NCBI RefSeq assembly: GCF_009905725.1 | Contig: NZ_JAAAKV010000017.1 | Location: 1-64,000, forward strand | Direction: 5' to 3' | Source: Emticicia sp. CRIBPO | GTDB lineage: Bacteria; Bacteroidota; Bacteroidia; Cytophagales; Spirosomataceae | Length of the DNA stretch: 64,000 nucleotides | Shown: piece after piece, positions 16,492 through 23,793 of the stretch | How the letters are laid out: every line of letters starts with the position of its first letter | Position numbering within the stretch: position 1 is the first letter of the stretch | Translations under genes and position numbers: made by a program | Notes under the pieces: model-generated | The model's database searches: none | Seen by the model: only the letters and a program-made list of their open reading frames with translations | What the model was told of the DNA's origin: nothing

Positions 16492-17733
16492 TTACACCTC
16501 AAATTTCTTAAAAACAGAAGTCGCTATATGCCCTCCGAAACCAAAAGTGTTGCTCATGGCATAATTTACAGTTTTGTCTTTTGGTTTCTGTAATACCAGA
16601 TCAAGTTTTCCGACAAATTCTGGCTCAGGCTCGGAAGTATTGATGGTCGGAGGAACCCTGTTTTCCAGAATTGCCTTGATCGTTGCTACCGCTTCAATGG
16701 CCCCGGCCCCTCCCAGCAAATGCCCTGTCATGGACTTGGTAGCACTAACAGAAGCAGAAGGTCCGAAAATCCTCGCCATTGCCTTCAGTTCACTGATATC
16801 CCCGGTGGGCGTTGAGGTGGCATGAGCGTTGATGTAATCAACGGCCGAAGCTTCAATGCCTGCTTCCTGCAGGGCGAGCGTCATCCCCAGAACAGCTCCA
16901 TCACCTTCCGGATGAGTACCTGTTAAATGATAAGCATCGGCAGCAAGCCCGCCTCCCACCACTTCCGCCAGTATTGTGGCATTTCTGGCAATGGCATGTT
17001 CATAGCTTTCCAGGATAACGGCTCCGGCCCCTTCACCCAGCACAAATCCGTCACGCTGCGTATCGAAAGGTCTTGAGGCAGCAGCAGGATTTTCATTGAG
17101 TGTTGACAAAGCCCTGGAAGCATTAAATCCGCCAATAGAACTTGGTGTGATGGAAGCTTCAGAACCTCCGGTAATCATCATGTCGGCTTTGCCCCATCTG
17201 ATGTAATTGAAGGCCTCAATAATGGAGGTATTACTGGCAGAACAAGCTGCTGCCGTAGTAAAATTGACCCCTCTGAGACCATATTTGATGGAAATCACAC
17301 CGGAAGCGATGTTGATGATCCTTTTAGGAATAAAGAAGGGATTAAACCTCGGGGTACCTTCTCCCAGATGGTACTCCCTGAGCTGTTCTTCAAAAGTAGA
17401 AACACCCCCGTCACCCGCTCCCCAGATGACGCCTATCCTGTCGCGGTTGAGCTTTTCGAAATCAATGCCGGCCTGCTGCACCGCTTCCTGAACAACGGTA
17501 AGGGCATATTGGGTAAAAAGGTCATATTTTCTTACATCTGATCTCTCCAATACGATAAGAGGATCAAAATTTTTCACTTCACAGGCAAACCTGGTCTTGA
17601 ATTTTTCCGCGTCAAACTTTGTGATCGGACCTGCTCCGCTCACGCCGGCCATCAGCGAGTTCCAGTACTCCTCTACATTATTTCCGATGGGAGTAAGGGC
17701 TCCCAGACCGGTAATTACGACTCTTTTCATCAT
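16492..17733 (-). CDS. fabF: Beta-ketoacyl-ACP synthase II
   Basis: A 413-residue condensing enzyme with the Cys-His-His triad: Cys164 in TTAAACSASNTS, His304 in NAHATSTPTGD and His338 in MTGHLLGGAGA. The length and the N-terminal RRVVITGLGALTPIGN-like motif (KRVVITGLGALTPIGN) are those of KAS II, which elongates acyl-ACP with malonyl-ACP. Its start overlaps the preceding thioesterase stop as ATGA. The TetR-thioesterase operon context suggests a dedicated, regulated acyl-chain function rather than the housekeeping fabF next to acpP, which is not here. Either role is possible. Confidence 0.9.
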   Translation of the reverse strand: MMKRVVITGLGALTPIGNNVEEYWNSLMAGVSGAGPITKFDAEKFKTRFACEVKNFDPLIVLERSDVRKYDLFTQYALTVVQEAVQQAGIDFEKLNRDRIGVIWGAGDGGVSTFEEQLREYHLGEGTPRFNPFFIPKRIINIASGVISIKYGLRGVNFTTAAACSASNTSIIEAFNYIRWGKADMMITGGSEASITPSSIGGFNASRALSTLNENPAAASRPFDTQRDGFVLGEGAGAVILESYEHAIARNATILAEVVGGGLAADAYHLTGTHPEGDGAVLGMTLALQEAGIEASAVDYINAHATSTPTGDISELKAMARIFGPSASVSATKSMTGHLLGGAGAIEAVATIKAILENRVPPTINTSEPEPEFVGKLDLVLQKPKDKTVNYAMSNTFGFGGHIATSVFKKFEV

Positions 17734-18164
17734 TTTCTGATTTCAGTTTTCATAAGATTGGTATATCCTTTGGCCAGCATGCGGCTTTTGTCCGCATTCC
17801 ACACTTCGCACTGGGCGTTCACAATCTGTTTCCCTTTCTTTAGTATCGAGGTTACAGCAATCACTTTATCATTTTCACGGGCGGGAGCGAAATAATCAAT
17901 CACATTATTGATGGTAGTATAAAAAACCGGCTCTCCGAATGAGAACATCGTCGCACCGATGGCATCGTCTACAATGGCTGCTGTAATGCCTCCATGTAAA
18001 GTTCCGGCAGGATTCATCATTTCGGGCCTGACGGTATATTCAAATGAAAGGGAGCCTTCTTCTGCCGAAAGCATCACCGGATTGAGCCACCTCATCAAAG
18101 GAGACGGCGAAGCGTAGGCATCCTTGCCCACCTGTTCTTTTAAAAATGCTAATACTTTGTTCAT
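17730..18164 (-). CDS. Hotdog-fold acyl-CoA/ACP thioesterase (PaaI-like)
   Basis: A 144-residue hotdog protein with the PaaI/YbgC-type signature NPAGTLHGGITAAIVDDAIGATMFS: the H-G-G motif and the following acidic residue form the active site of thioesterases that cleave acyl-CoA or acyl-ACP. It overlaps its neighbours on both sides by four bases (ATGA), so tetR, this gene and the ketoacyl synthase are translated as one unit. This links hydrolysis and elongation of acyl chains under one regulator. Confidence 0.85.
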   Translation of the reverse strand: MNKVLAFLKEQVGKDAYASPSPLMRWLNPVMLSAEEGSLSFEYTVRPEMMNPAGTLHGGITAAIVDDAIGATMFSFGEPVFYTTINNVIDYFAPARENDKVIAVTSILKKGKQIVNAQCEVWNADKSRMLAKGYTNLMKTEIRK

Positions 18165-18712
18165 TTTGTCAATTCATCAATTATGGTATCGCGGACGGTA
18201 ATAAAATCTTCGTGGCCTGTCAGTCTTGACAACTGTACAATGGCCAGCATGTTTGAAATAATCATCAGGGCTTTGGTACGGGCGGGTATCGTGAAATGAA
18301 ATGCTCCGGAAGCTTGTCCCTCTTCCAGAATAGAGGTGACCCAGCCCAGTACAGACAGCGAAAAAAGGACGAGTTCTTCCCTGATCCGTTCATCCACAGT
18401 ATTGAAATCAGTCGCAAGGGAACCTACCAAACAAACCTTGTTTTCATGACTGGCCCGGTCGTAAATTGAAAGAAATCCTTTCAGTTTCGTCAAAGGATCC
18501 CGGTTTTCAAGTTTTGACTTTAATGTCTCCAGTTTCGCTGTATGATCTCGGATCACCGCCACGCCCAGGTCGGTTTTTGTAGGAAAATGATAGTGTACAG
18601 AGGCTGTTTTGATACCCACCGTTTTTGAGATATCATGAAAACTGAAGGCGTTGAACCCTTTTTTCCTGACCAGCTCGTCTGCCAGTTCTATAATGGTCTC
18701 TTTTGTGTTCAT
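18161..18712 (-). CDS. TetR-family transcriptional regulator
   Basis: A 183-residue repressor-like protein with an N-terminal TetR helix-turn-helix: FSFHDISKTVGIKTASVHYHFPTKTDLG at about 22-50. The C-terminal ligand domain is typical in length. It is the first gene of a three-gene operon with thioesterase and KAS II genes. A palindrome lies inside the operon's promoter (18737-18756), the usual arrangement for autorepression. The ligand may be an acyl-CoA or fatty acid; that is inference from the operon. Confidence 0.93.
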   Translation of the reverse strand: MNTKETIIELADELVRKKGFNAFSFHDISKTVGIKTASVHYHFPTKTDLGVAVIRDHTAKLETLKSKLENRDPLTKLKGFLSIYDRASHENKVCLVGSLATDFNTVDERIREELVLFSLSVLGWVTSILEEGQASGAFHFTIPARTKALMIISNMLAIVQLSRLTGHEDFITVRDTIIDELTK

Positions 18713-18728
18713 AGAAACTATTTTTTCA

Positions 18729-18760
18729 CAAAGTTACCTACCTACTAGTAGATATGCAAA
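18729..18760 (-). promoter_or_regulatory. Promoter with embedded TetR operator
   Basis: On the - strand, TTTG (18760-18757) and TAACTTTG (18736-18729) are separated by exactly 20 bases, a near-perfect Bacteroidota promoter. Between them lies the perfect palindrome CTACTAGTAG (18742-18751), extended imperfectly to ATCTACTAGTAGGT. The start codon of the TetR gene is 17 bases beyond the -7 element. A repressor bound there would block sigma binding. Confidence 0.75.
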
Positions 18761-18823
18761 TTTATTTTTCACATTGAGGGCTTCATCCTTAGAAAGCATG
18801 CTGACGAGGATGATTTTATGCAC

Positions 18824-18857
18824 AAAAAAAGCGGAATTCAATGATGAATTCCGCTTT
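18824..18857 (-). terminator. Rho-independent terminator
   Basis: AAAGCGGAATTCA (18828-18840) and TGAATTCCGCTTT (18845-18857) form a 13-bp perfect stem with a four-base loop. On the - strand it runs into seven T residues. It ends the lipoprotein gene at 18878-19306, 20 bases after its stop codon. Confidence 0.88.
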
Positions 18858-18877
18858 GAAAACTGGTATTTTATTAT

Positions 18878-19306
18878 TCAGGAAGGGGTACCGTTCGTTT
18901 TTACGATAACCCATTTGCCATTTTTTTCTAATGGCCCTTCTTCGTTGTTAATCTGGTCAAAAGTGAGTTTTAAATCTACCAGTTCTTTTAACTTAGCCTC
19001 GTCCACATTCTTAAACTGACCTGACCAACCGCTGCCGGGATCGGTACACAAGGTCAGCAATTTTTTTTCAGGATAATAGTTTAAGATAAATCTGTCTTCC
19101 TTTTTTGCCACTATTTCATAATACGCCCTGTTCTTTTTACTCTTAATGTAATGTTCATACAGCCTTGAAATAGCGTCGCTTCTTTGAGATTTAGAATCTC
19201 CTCCTTTCATGTAAACAGTGCTAACATCGGGATCAATATGCAAAAAACAAGATTTTAGAAGAATGCTTATAATTCCGAAAAGCAGATATTTTATTATTTT
19301 TTTCAT
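18878..19306 (-). CDS. Hypothetical lipoprotein
   Basis: A 142-residue protein with a lipoprotein-type signal (KKIIKYLLFGIISILLKSC; the Cys near residue 20 is the likely lipidation site, although the LKSC lipobox is not canonical). The mature part is mixed charged sequence ending GKWVIVKTNGTPS. I recognise no family. It follows the truncated Crp gene and is closed by a clear terminator. Codon use looks like its neighbours. Confidence 0.65.
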   Translation of the reverse strand: MKKIIKYLLFGIISILLKSCFLHIDPDVSTVYMKGGDSKSQRSDAISRLYEHYIKSKKNRAYYEIVAKKEDRFILNYYPEKKLLTLCTDPGSGWSGQFKNVDEAKLKELVDLKLTFDQINNEEGPLEKNGKWVIVKTNGTPS

Positions 19307-19333
19307 TTTAATTCACCGGATTTATATTGTAAA

Positions 19334-19630
19334 TCAAATTTTGTTAAGAAGTAAAACAGACGCATACGAAACCAGGAAACTACCTGGCGAATAAAATGCT
19401 TTGGTCCACTCTCTTTCTCCTGAAGTCACCCAAGACCTTACTATGCCCTCAGAAACAAAGTAGAAGTTTTCCTGCAACTGGCCGGGAGATAGCAACCTTG
19501 TCTTTTTCGCTACGCTTAACATTTTTATCCTGGACTGTATGTCTGTTATCAGAGGTTCTGAAAGATTAAGCTTTCTGAAGAGTTGTATTAATTGATCCAT
19601 ATTAAGATGTTGTGCGATATTATGGGCCAA
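19334..19630 (-). pseudogene. Truncated Crp/Fnr-type cyclic-nucleotide-binding protein
   Basis: 98 codons matching only the N-terminal sensor half of a Bacteroidota Crp/Fnr-type regulator. DQLIQLFRKLNLSEPLITDI is followed by AKKTRLLSPGQLQENFYFVSEGIVRSW and FYSPGSFLVSYASVLL, then NKI and stop. The family is about 190 residues with a C-terminal helix-turn-helix. Nothing downstream to 19306 restores it, so it lacks the dimer helix and DNA-binding domain. The likely start is the ATG at 19630 or the internal one before DQLI. It is best read as a deletion remnant. Confidence 0.65.
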
Positions 19631-19761
19631 ACATAATACTAATAAACCAAATAAAAAAGAGGGCCGTGAGGCTTAATAAAAGCATTTTTACAGAATTACT
19701 TTTATTAAGATAAATTGTTAAAATAATCTGGTTAAATTGCTTTACCTTAAAGTTATACCCT

Positions 19762-20967
19762 ATGAAACGGCTTAAATTCCTTTGCCTTGCTGTTGTCCTA
19801 TGTTCCTGCCAGACCAGTAAAAATGAACAAAACCCGGCCAGAGGCACTTTTGGCCATGACCTTGACTTTCTCCAAAAATATAAAGAAGTATTAGTACTCA
19901 AGGCCCCGGACAATGATTCGGCCAGGATAGCCGTCATCGGCGATTACCAGGGAAGGGTAATGACCAGCACCGCCGGAGGAAGCACAGGAAACAGTTACGG
20001 GTGGATCAATTATGCCCTGATAGAAAGTGGTAAAACCAATCCGCACATCAATGCTTTCGGCGGAGAAGAACGATTCTGGCTTTCACCTGAAGGCGGACAG
20101 TTTTCGGTTTATTTTAGGAAAGGGGATCCCTTCGACTTTGAGCACTGGCAAACACCTGCCCTGATAGACACAGATAAATTCGACCTGGTCAGTTCGGCTG
20201 TTTCTTCAGCCACCTATCACAAAGCAGCGAAAATCCAGAATTACTCAGGACATTCGTTTGACCTGGATATTACCCGTAAAATATCCGTGCTGAGTCAGGC
20301 AGACATCAGTAAATTACTCCGGACAGAAGTCTTCAAAGGTCTTTCTGTCGTAGCTTTTGAAACAGAGAACATTGTCAAAAATACAGGCAGCGACTGGAAC
20401 AAAGCCGACGGGACCTTGGGCATCTGGATACTGGGCATGTTTAATCCGTCCGACGAAACGACAATGGTGATTCCGGCACAGCATGCCAAAGAAGGATTGA
20501 CAAGCAATTACTTCGGTAACATCCCAGCTGACCGGCTTAAGGTGAGCGACAGTCTTATTTTTTTCAGGGCTGACGGGAAATTCAGAAGTAAAATAGGCAT
20601 TTCACCGTCTTCTGCTCACCCGGTTGCAGGTAGCTACGAAGCAAAAAAAGGTATTCTGACAATTATACAATTTGACCTTGACCCTAAGGCAGATTACCTG
20701 AAATCAACCTGGGAGATACACAAAGAGCCATTCAAAGGTGATGCCATGAATGCCTATAATGACGGCCCGGTGGCAGACGGCACACAAATGGGCCCCTTTT
20801 ATGAGCTGGAATCCAACTCTCCTACCCGGACATTAAAGAAAGGCGAAAGCATGGTGCATCATCACAGGACCTTTCATTTTGAAGGAAACAAAGAGGCTTT
20901 AAATAAAGTAGCTGAAGCCGTTCTGGGTGTAAAACTCGAGACCATTGAAAGTGCTTTCAAAAAATAG
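19762..20967 (+). CDS. DUF6786-type lipoprotein
   Basis: A 401-residue protein with a lipoprotein signal (KRLKFLCLAVVLCSC; Cys16). The mature part reads GHDLDFLQKYKEVLVLKAPDNDSARIAVIGDYQGRVMTST, then INAFGGEERFWLSPEGGQFSVYF, and resembles the DUF6786 family, whose fold appears to be of the galactose-mutarotase type (the FGGEERFWLSPEG segment is reminiscent of it). No catalytic role is established. It is exported and lipid-anchored. It is a single gene, followed 53 bases later by a VOC gene. Confidence 0.7.
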   Translation: MKRLKFLCLAVVLCSCQTSKNEQNPARGTFGHDLDFLQKYKEVLVLKAPDNDSARIAVIGDYQGRVMTSTAGGSTGNSYGWINYALIESGKTNPHINAFGGEERFWLSPEGGQFSVYFRKGDPFDFEHWQTPALIDTDKFDLVSSAVSSATYHKAAKIQNYSGHSFDLDITRKISVLSQADISKLLRTEVFKGLSVVAFETENIVKNTGSDWNKADGTLGIWILGMFNPSDETTMVIPAQHAKEGLTSNYFGNIPADRLKVSDSLIFFRADGKFRSKIGISPSSAHPVAGSYEAKKGILTIIQFDLDPKADYLKSTWEIHKEPFKGDAMNAYNDGPVADGTQMGPFYELESNSPTRTLKKGESMVHHHRTFHFEGNKEALNKVAEAVLGVKLETIESAFKK

Positions 20968-21020
20968 ACAACAGATTTATCCCTGTCGAATGGTGATCTT
21001 GTTACCGGAATACTAAAATC

Positions 21021-21398
21021 ATGAAAACCAAAAAATTCCATAAAGCCGGTGTTCACCTTCCTGTCCGTAACCTGAGAGAAACGCTGGATTATTACCGTGA
21101 TCAGCTGGGCTTTTATGAGGAATGGACTTTCGGACCCGTCGACGGCGGCCTGAGAAGAGATGAGATGCGGTTATTGTTTGGAGAAGACGCGGCATATGTT
21201 GATACTTTTAATAATGACAAAAACTGTCTGAACCTGATCTGGTTTGTAGAAGATATTGAAGCTATCTATACCGAATACCAGAAAAGAGGTATTAAAATCA
21301 TAAGTCCCCTGGAAAGCTACGACTATGGCATGCGGGAATTTGCTTTCTTTGATATTAACGGGTATTATATCAGGGTGTCGGAGGGGATAGAGGAATGA
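21021..21398 (+). CDS. VOC-superfamily (glyoxalase-fold) protein
   Basis: A 125-residue protein beginning KKFHKAGVHLPVRNLRETLDYYRDQLGFYEEW, the first beta-alpha-beta-beta-beta module of the vicinal-oxygen-chelate fold. It ends with YGMREFAFFDINGYYIRVSEG, the second module with a likely metal-ligand Glu. Members include glyoxalases, dioxygenases and bleomycin/fosfomycin resistance proteins; nothing here selects one. A hairpin at 21415 follows. Confidence 0.82.
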   Translation: MKTKKFHKAGVHLPVRNLRETLDYYRDQLGFYEEWTFGPVDGGLRRDEMRLLFGEDAAYVDTFNNDKNCLNLIWFVEDIEAIYTEYQKRGIKIISPLESYDYGMREFAFFDINGYYIRVSEGIEE

Positions 21399-21414
21399 TG
21401 AACAGGGCAAAAAA

Positions 21415-21442
21415 TAAGACCTGTCACTACTGACAGGTCTTA
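21415..21442 (+). terminator. Stem-loop after VOC gene
   Basis: TAAGACCTGTCA (21415-21426), loop CTAC, TGACAGGTCTTA (21431-21442): a 12-bp perfect stem, 17 bases after the VOC stop codon. There is only a weak T-tract after it, so termination is likely but not certain. Confidence 0.7.
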
Positions 21443-21752
21443 AATCTTAAACTTGGTTACTTTGTCCGAAAACAAGAGACTTTTCCAAGCATTGCATTAA
21501 AAAAGTAATTATAATTATTCCCAAAAAAACAAACAGCGGAAAATTTATCCCCACTTTAATTGCCTGGATTTCCCTCCTACTGATTATAACTTTCTGAGGT
21601 CTTTTTTCTTAGAAAAAAACCTTCTTAAACGCACCCTGTTTTTCACAAAAAAATACTACTTTCGCAGAGCTGAAAAGCGTCTGTTTTTCTCCCTCAAAAA
21701 AGGAGCTAACAGGAATTTTCCGGCAACCAACGTGCTTACCTCAAAATAAAAA
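21443..21752. other. Intergenic region before acyltransferase gene
   Basis: 310 bases of AT-rich sequence without an ORF or clear structure. A weak -7-like element (TACTTTCG near 21657-21664) lies about 90 bases before the acyltransferase start, without a clear -33 partner. Confidence 0.4.
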
Positions 21753-22880
21753 ATGACATCCTTAAATCCGGCCCCGGGCCATCAAAACAAGCTGCACGGG
21801 CTTGATCATCTGCGTGCATTGGCCATATTCCTGGTCTTTCTTTTTCACTATGCCATTATGACACCGGGACGACCGGAATGGATGGGTTTCTTCGTTCAGT
21901 TCGGATGGACGGGTGTGGACCTCTTTTTTGTCTTAAGCGGCTTCCTGATTTCTTCCCAGTTGTTTGCACAGATCAGGGAAAGGCAAGCCATTTCGTTCAG
22001 AATTTTCTTTCTGAAACGCGTTTTCAGGATACTTCCGGCTTTTTGGGTGACTTTGCTTCTCTACTTTTGCTTTCCGTTTTTCAGGGAAAGAGAAGCTCTG
22101 CCTCCACTCTGGAAGTTCCTGACTTTTACCCAGAACCTGAGTATGAACATACGCGACTCCGGTACCTTTTCCCACGCCTGGTCGCTTTGTGTGGAAGAGC
22201 ATTTTTACCTGTTTCTGCCTTTGATCCTGATGGTATTGCAAACTTCCGGTCGTTTCAAAAAATCCTATTGGCTGCTGATCCTTCTCTTCCTGGGAGGTTT
22301 TGCGGTGAGAATCTACAGTTGGGAGTATCTCTATGCCCCGCATATGGAGGAAGAAGACAGCTGGCTTTACTGGTATCGTTATCTTTACTATCCTACTTAT
22401 AACCGTCTCGACGGACTTCTGGCAGGCGTTTCGATGGCAGCTATTTACCGGTTTCTGCCGGACTTGTGGACTAAGGTATCAAAATACGGCAATCTCCTGA
22501 TGCTTGCAGGATTGCTGACACTGACGGCAGCTTATCATATCACTTATGACAGCCAGTCCCGAACAACCGTAATCGTAGGTTTTACTTTTGTAGCCATTGG
22601 TTACGGGATTTTAGTGGCCGGGTCTGTAAGTCCTTCCAGTTTTTTGTTTCAATGGAAATCAGGGATCACTACTTTCATAGCGACCCTCTCCTATGCCATT
22701 TACCTGACCCACAAAGGCATTATTCACATGACCCAGGTTATTTTCCTGGATCTGGGAGTTGAGAAGACTGGTAACCTGATGCTGTTATTGTGTACTGTAT
22801 TTTGTGTGCTTGGAGCCTGGATTTTACACCTGGTGGTGGAGAAACCTTTTATGAGGCTGCGGGACAGGGTATTGAGATGA
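21753..22880 (+). CDS. Acyltransferase-3 family membrane protein
   Basis: A 375-residue polytopic protein of the OafA/acyltransferase-3 family. It begins with HGLDHLRALAIFLVFLFHY (the family's R-A-x-A-x-x-x-V-x-x-F-H motif), then FGWTGVDLFFVLSGFLIS and WSLCVEEHFYLFLPL (catalytic-site-like). About ten membrane helices follow, ending LHLVVEKPFMRLRD. Such proteins O-acylate surface sugars, peptidoglycan or lipids using cytoplasmic acyl-CoA. No glycan cluster is nearby, so the acceptor is unknown. Confidence 0.92.
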   Translation: MTSLNPAPGHQNKLHGLDHLRALAIFLVFLFHYAIMTPGRPEWMGFFVQFGWTGVDLFFVLSGFLISSQLFAQIRERQAISFRIFFLKRVFRILPAFWVTLLLYFCFPFFREREALPPLWKFLTFTQNLSMNIRDSGTFSHAWSLCVEEHFYLFLPLILMVLQTSGRFKKSYWLLILLFLGGFAVRIYSWEYLYAPHMEEEDSWLYWYRYLYYPTYNRLDGLLAGVSMAAIYRFLPDLWTKVSKYGNLLMLAGLLTLTAAYHITYDSQSRTTVIVGFTFVAIGYGILVAGSVSPSSFLFQWKSGITTFIATLSYAIYLTHKGIIHMTQVIFLDLGVEKTGNLMLLLCTVFCVLGAWILHLVVEKPFMRLRDRVLR

Positions 22881-22914
22881 AAGAGACGTCATATCACATC
22901 ATCAAAAAATTCAC

Positions 22915-22922
22915 TACATTTG
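22915..22922 (+). promoter_or_regulatory. -7 element TACATTTG
   Basis: TACATTTG at 22915-22922 matches the Bacteroidota -7 consensus TAnnTTTG and lies 25 bases upstream of the ATG at 22948. No good TTTG was seen at the -33 distance. Confidence 0.4.
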
Positions 22923-22947
22923 AAAGCAATCTCAACCACTGTGTACC

Positions 22948-23241
22948 ATGGATAAGTCCAAAAAAAACCTGAGAACCTGCCCGAATGGGCATCAGTACTA
23001 TAAAACCAGTTCCTGCCCGGTTTGTCCGGTCTGTGAAAAGGAACGGGAGCCTGAAAGTCTTTTTCTTAAACGCATCTCAGCACCAGCCCGCCGGGCTCTG
23101 GAGGGTGCAGGGCTTATTTCCTTGTCAAAACTTTCTGAAGTGAGTGTGGCTGATATCCTGAAACTGCACGGCATGGGTCCGGGTTCTATCCCCAAACTGA
23201 GAGAAGCTCTGGAAGAAAAAGGGCTTGGTTTTAAAGAATGA
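22948..23241 (+). CDS. Zinc-ribbon and RNA-polymerase-alpha-CTD-like protein
   Basis: A 97-residue protein in two parts. Residues about 10-32 carry cysteines and a histidine (CPNGHQYYKTSSCPVCPVC), a probable zinc ribbon. Residues about 42-95 (ISAPARRALEGAGLISLSKLSEVSVADILKLHGMGPGSIPKLREAL) match the helix-hairpin-helix C-terminal domain of the RNA polymerase alpha subunit. Stand-alone proteins of this build are common in Bacteroidota, and a role in nucleic-acid binding or transcription is plausible but untested. The ATG at 22948 follows a -7-like promoter element. Confidence 0.75.
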   Translation: MDKSKKNLRTCPNGHQYYKTSSCPVCPVCEKEREPESLFLKRISAPARRALEGAGLISLSKLSEVSVADILKLHGMGPGSIPKLREALEEKGLGFKE

Positions 23242-23478
23242 ATAACAAGATAAATGACCTGCGAAAGAAACCCGGTTCTATAAACAGCATAAGAAATCCG
23301 GGATTTCTATCTTGATAAAGTTTTATTTCAGCCATCGCCATCTTGGTAATGTGTAACTTATATTTTTAAACGAACAACGACCTCCGCGTGCACATCTCAA
23401 AGTTTTATCCCATAAAATCCTTATAATGTAACATTTAATCCGGTTTTTCTGCTGATAAAAAGATTTTAGCAAAAATTG

Positions 23479-23510
23479 TTTGCAATTGAAAAAATACAAA
23501 ACTACTTTTG
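23479..23510 (+). promoter_or_regulatory. Bacteroidota promoter of the SusCD/DoxX/sulfite-dehydrogenase operon
   Basis: TTTG at 23479-23482 and TACTTTTG at 23503-23510 are separated by exactly 20 bases, matching the consensus TTTG-N19/20-TAnnTTTG. Transcription should begin near 23517, about 277 bases before the SusC start codon. Confidence 0.75.
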
Positions 23511-23516
23511 TCTACA

Positions 23517-23793
23517 TAATCTACCATTTTAATAGACTAAAGAATTCCGGGTTTCTGACTGTAATCAGCATCTCAACGAATAGCCTGCATCTATCATAAA
23601 ATCACAGTAAATAATTTAAAAAAAGGTATGACTAAAACCAAAGGAAAGAATATACATAGTACGTAAAAAAAACGCCACTCCTGCTGTAACAAGAGTGGCC
23701 GGTCTTAAAAAAAGGTTCATTGGGGAATGATTCAAGGGGTATTGCAAGGCAATACTCCCACCCTTTATTTTTAATTTAACCAATACAAAGTAA
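23517..23793 (+). promoter_or_regulatory. Long structured 5' leader of the SusC gene
   Basis: About 277 bases of untranslated leader with two stems. GCCACTC (23674-23680) pairs with GAGTGGC (23693-23699), followed by TCTTAAAAAAA. GTATTGC (23739-23745) pairs with GCAATAC (23749-23755), extended by flanking G/C pairs and followed by TTTATTTTT before the start codon. The second stem plus T-run resembles a terminator, so attenuation or small-RNA control is possible. No known riboswitch was recognised. Confidence 0.45.

Noticed and set aside
19620-19937. 105-codon - strand frame overlapping the DUF6786-type gene
   Set aside because: Lies mostly across the promoter and start of a well-supported + strand gene; only its last 21 codons (a hydrophobic segment) are outside, too little to support a gene.
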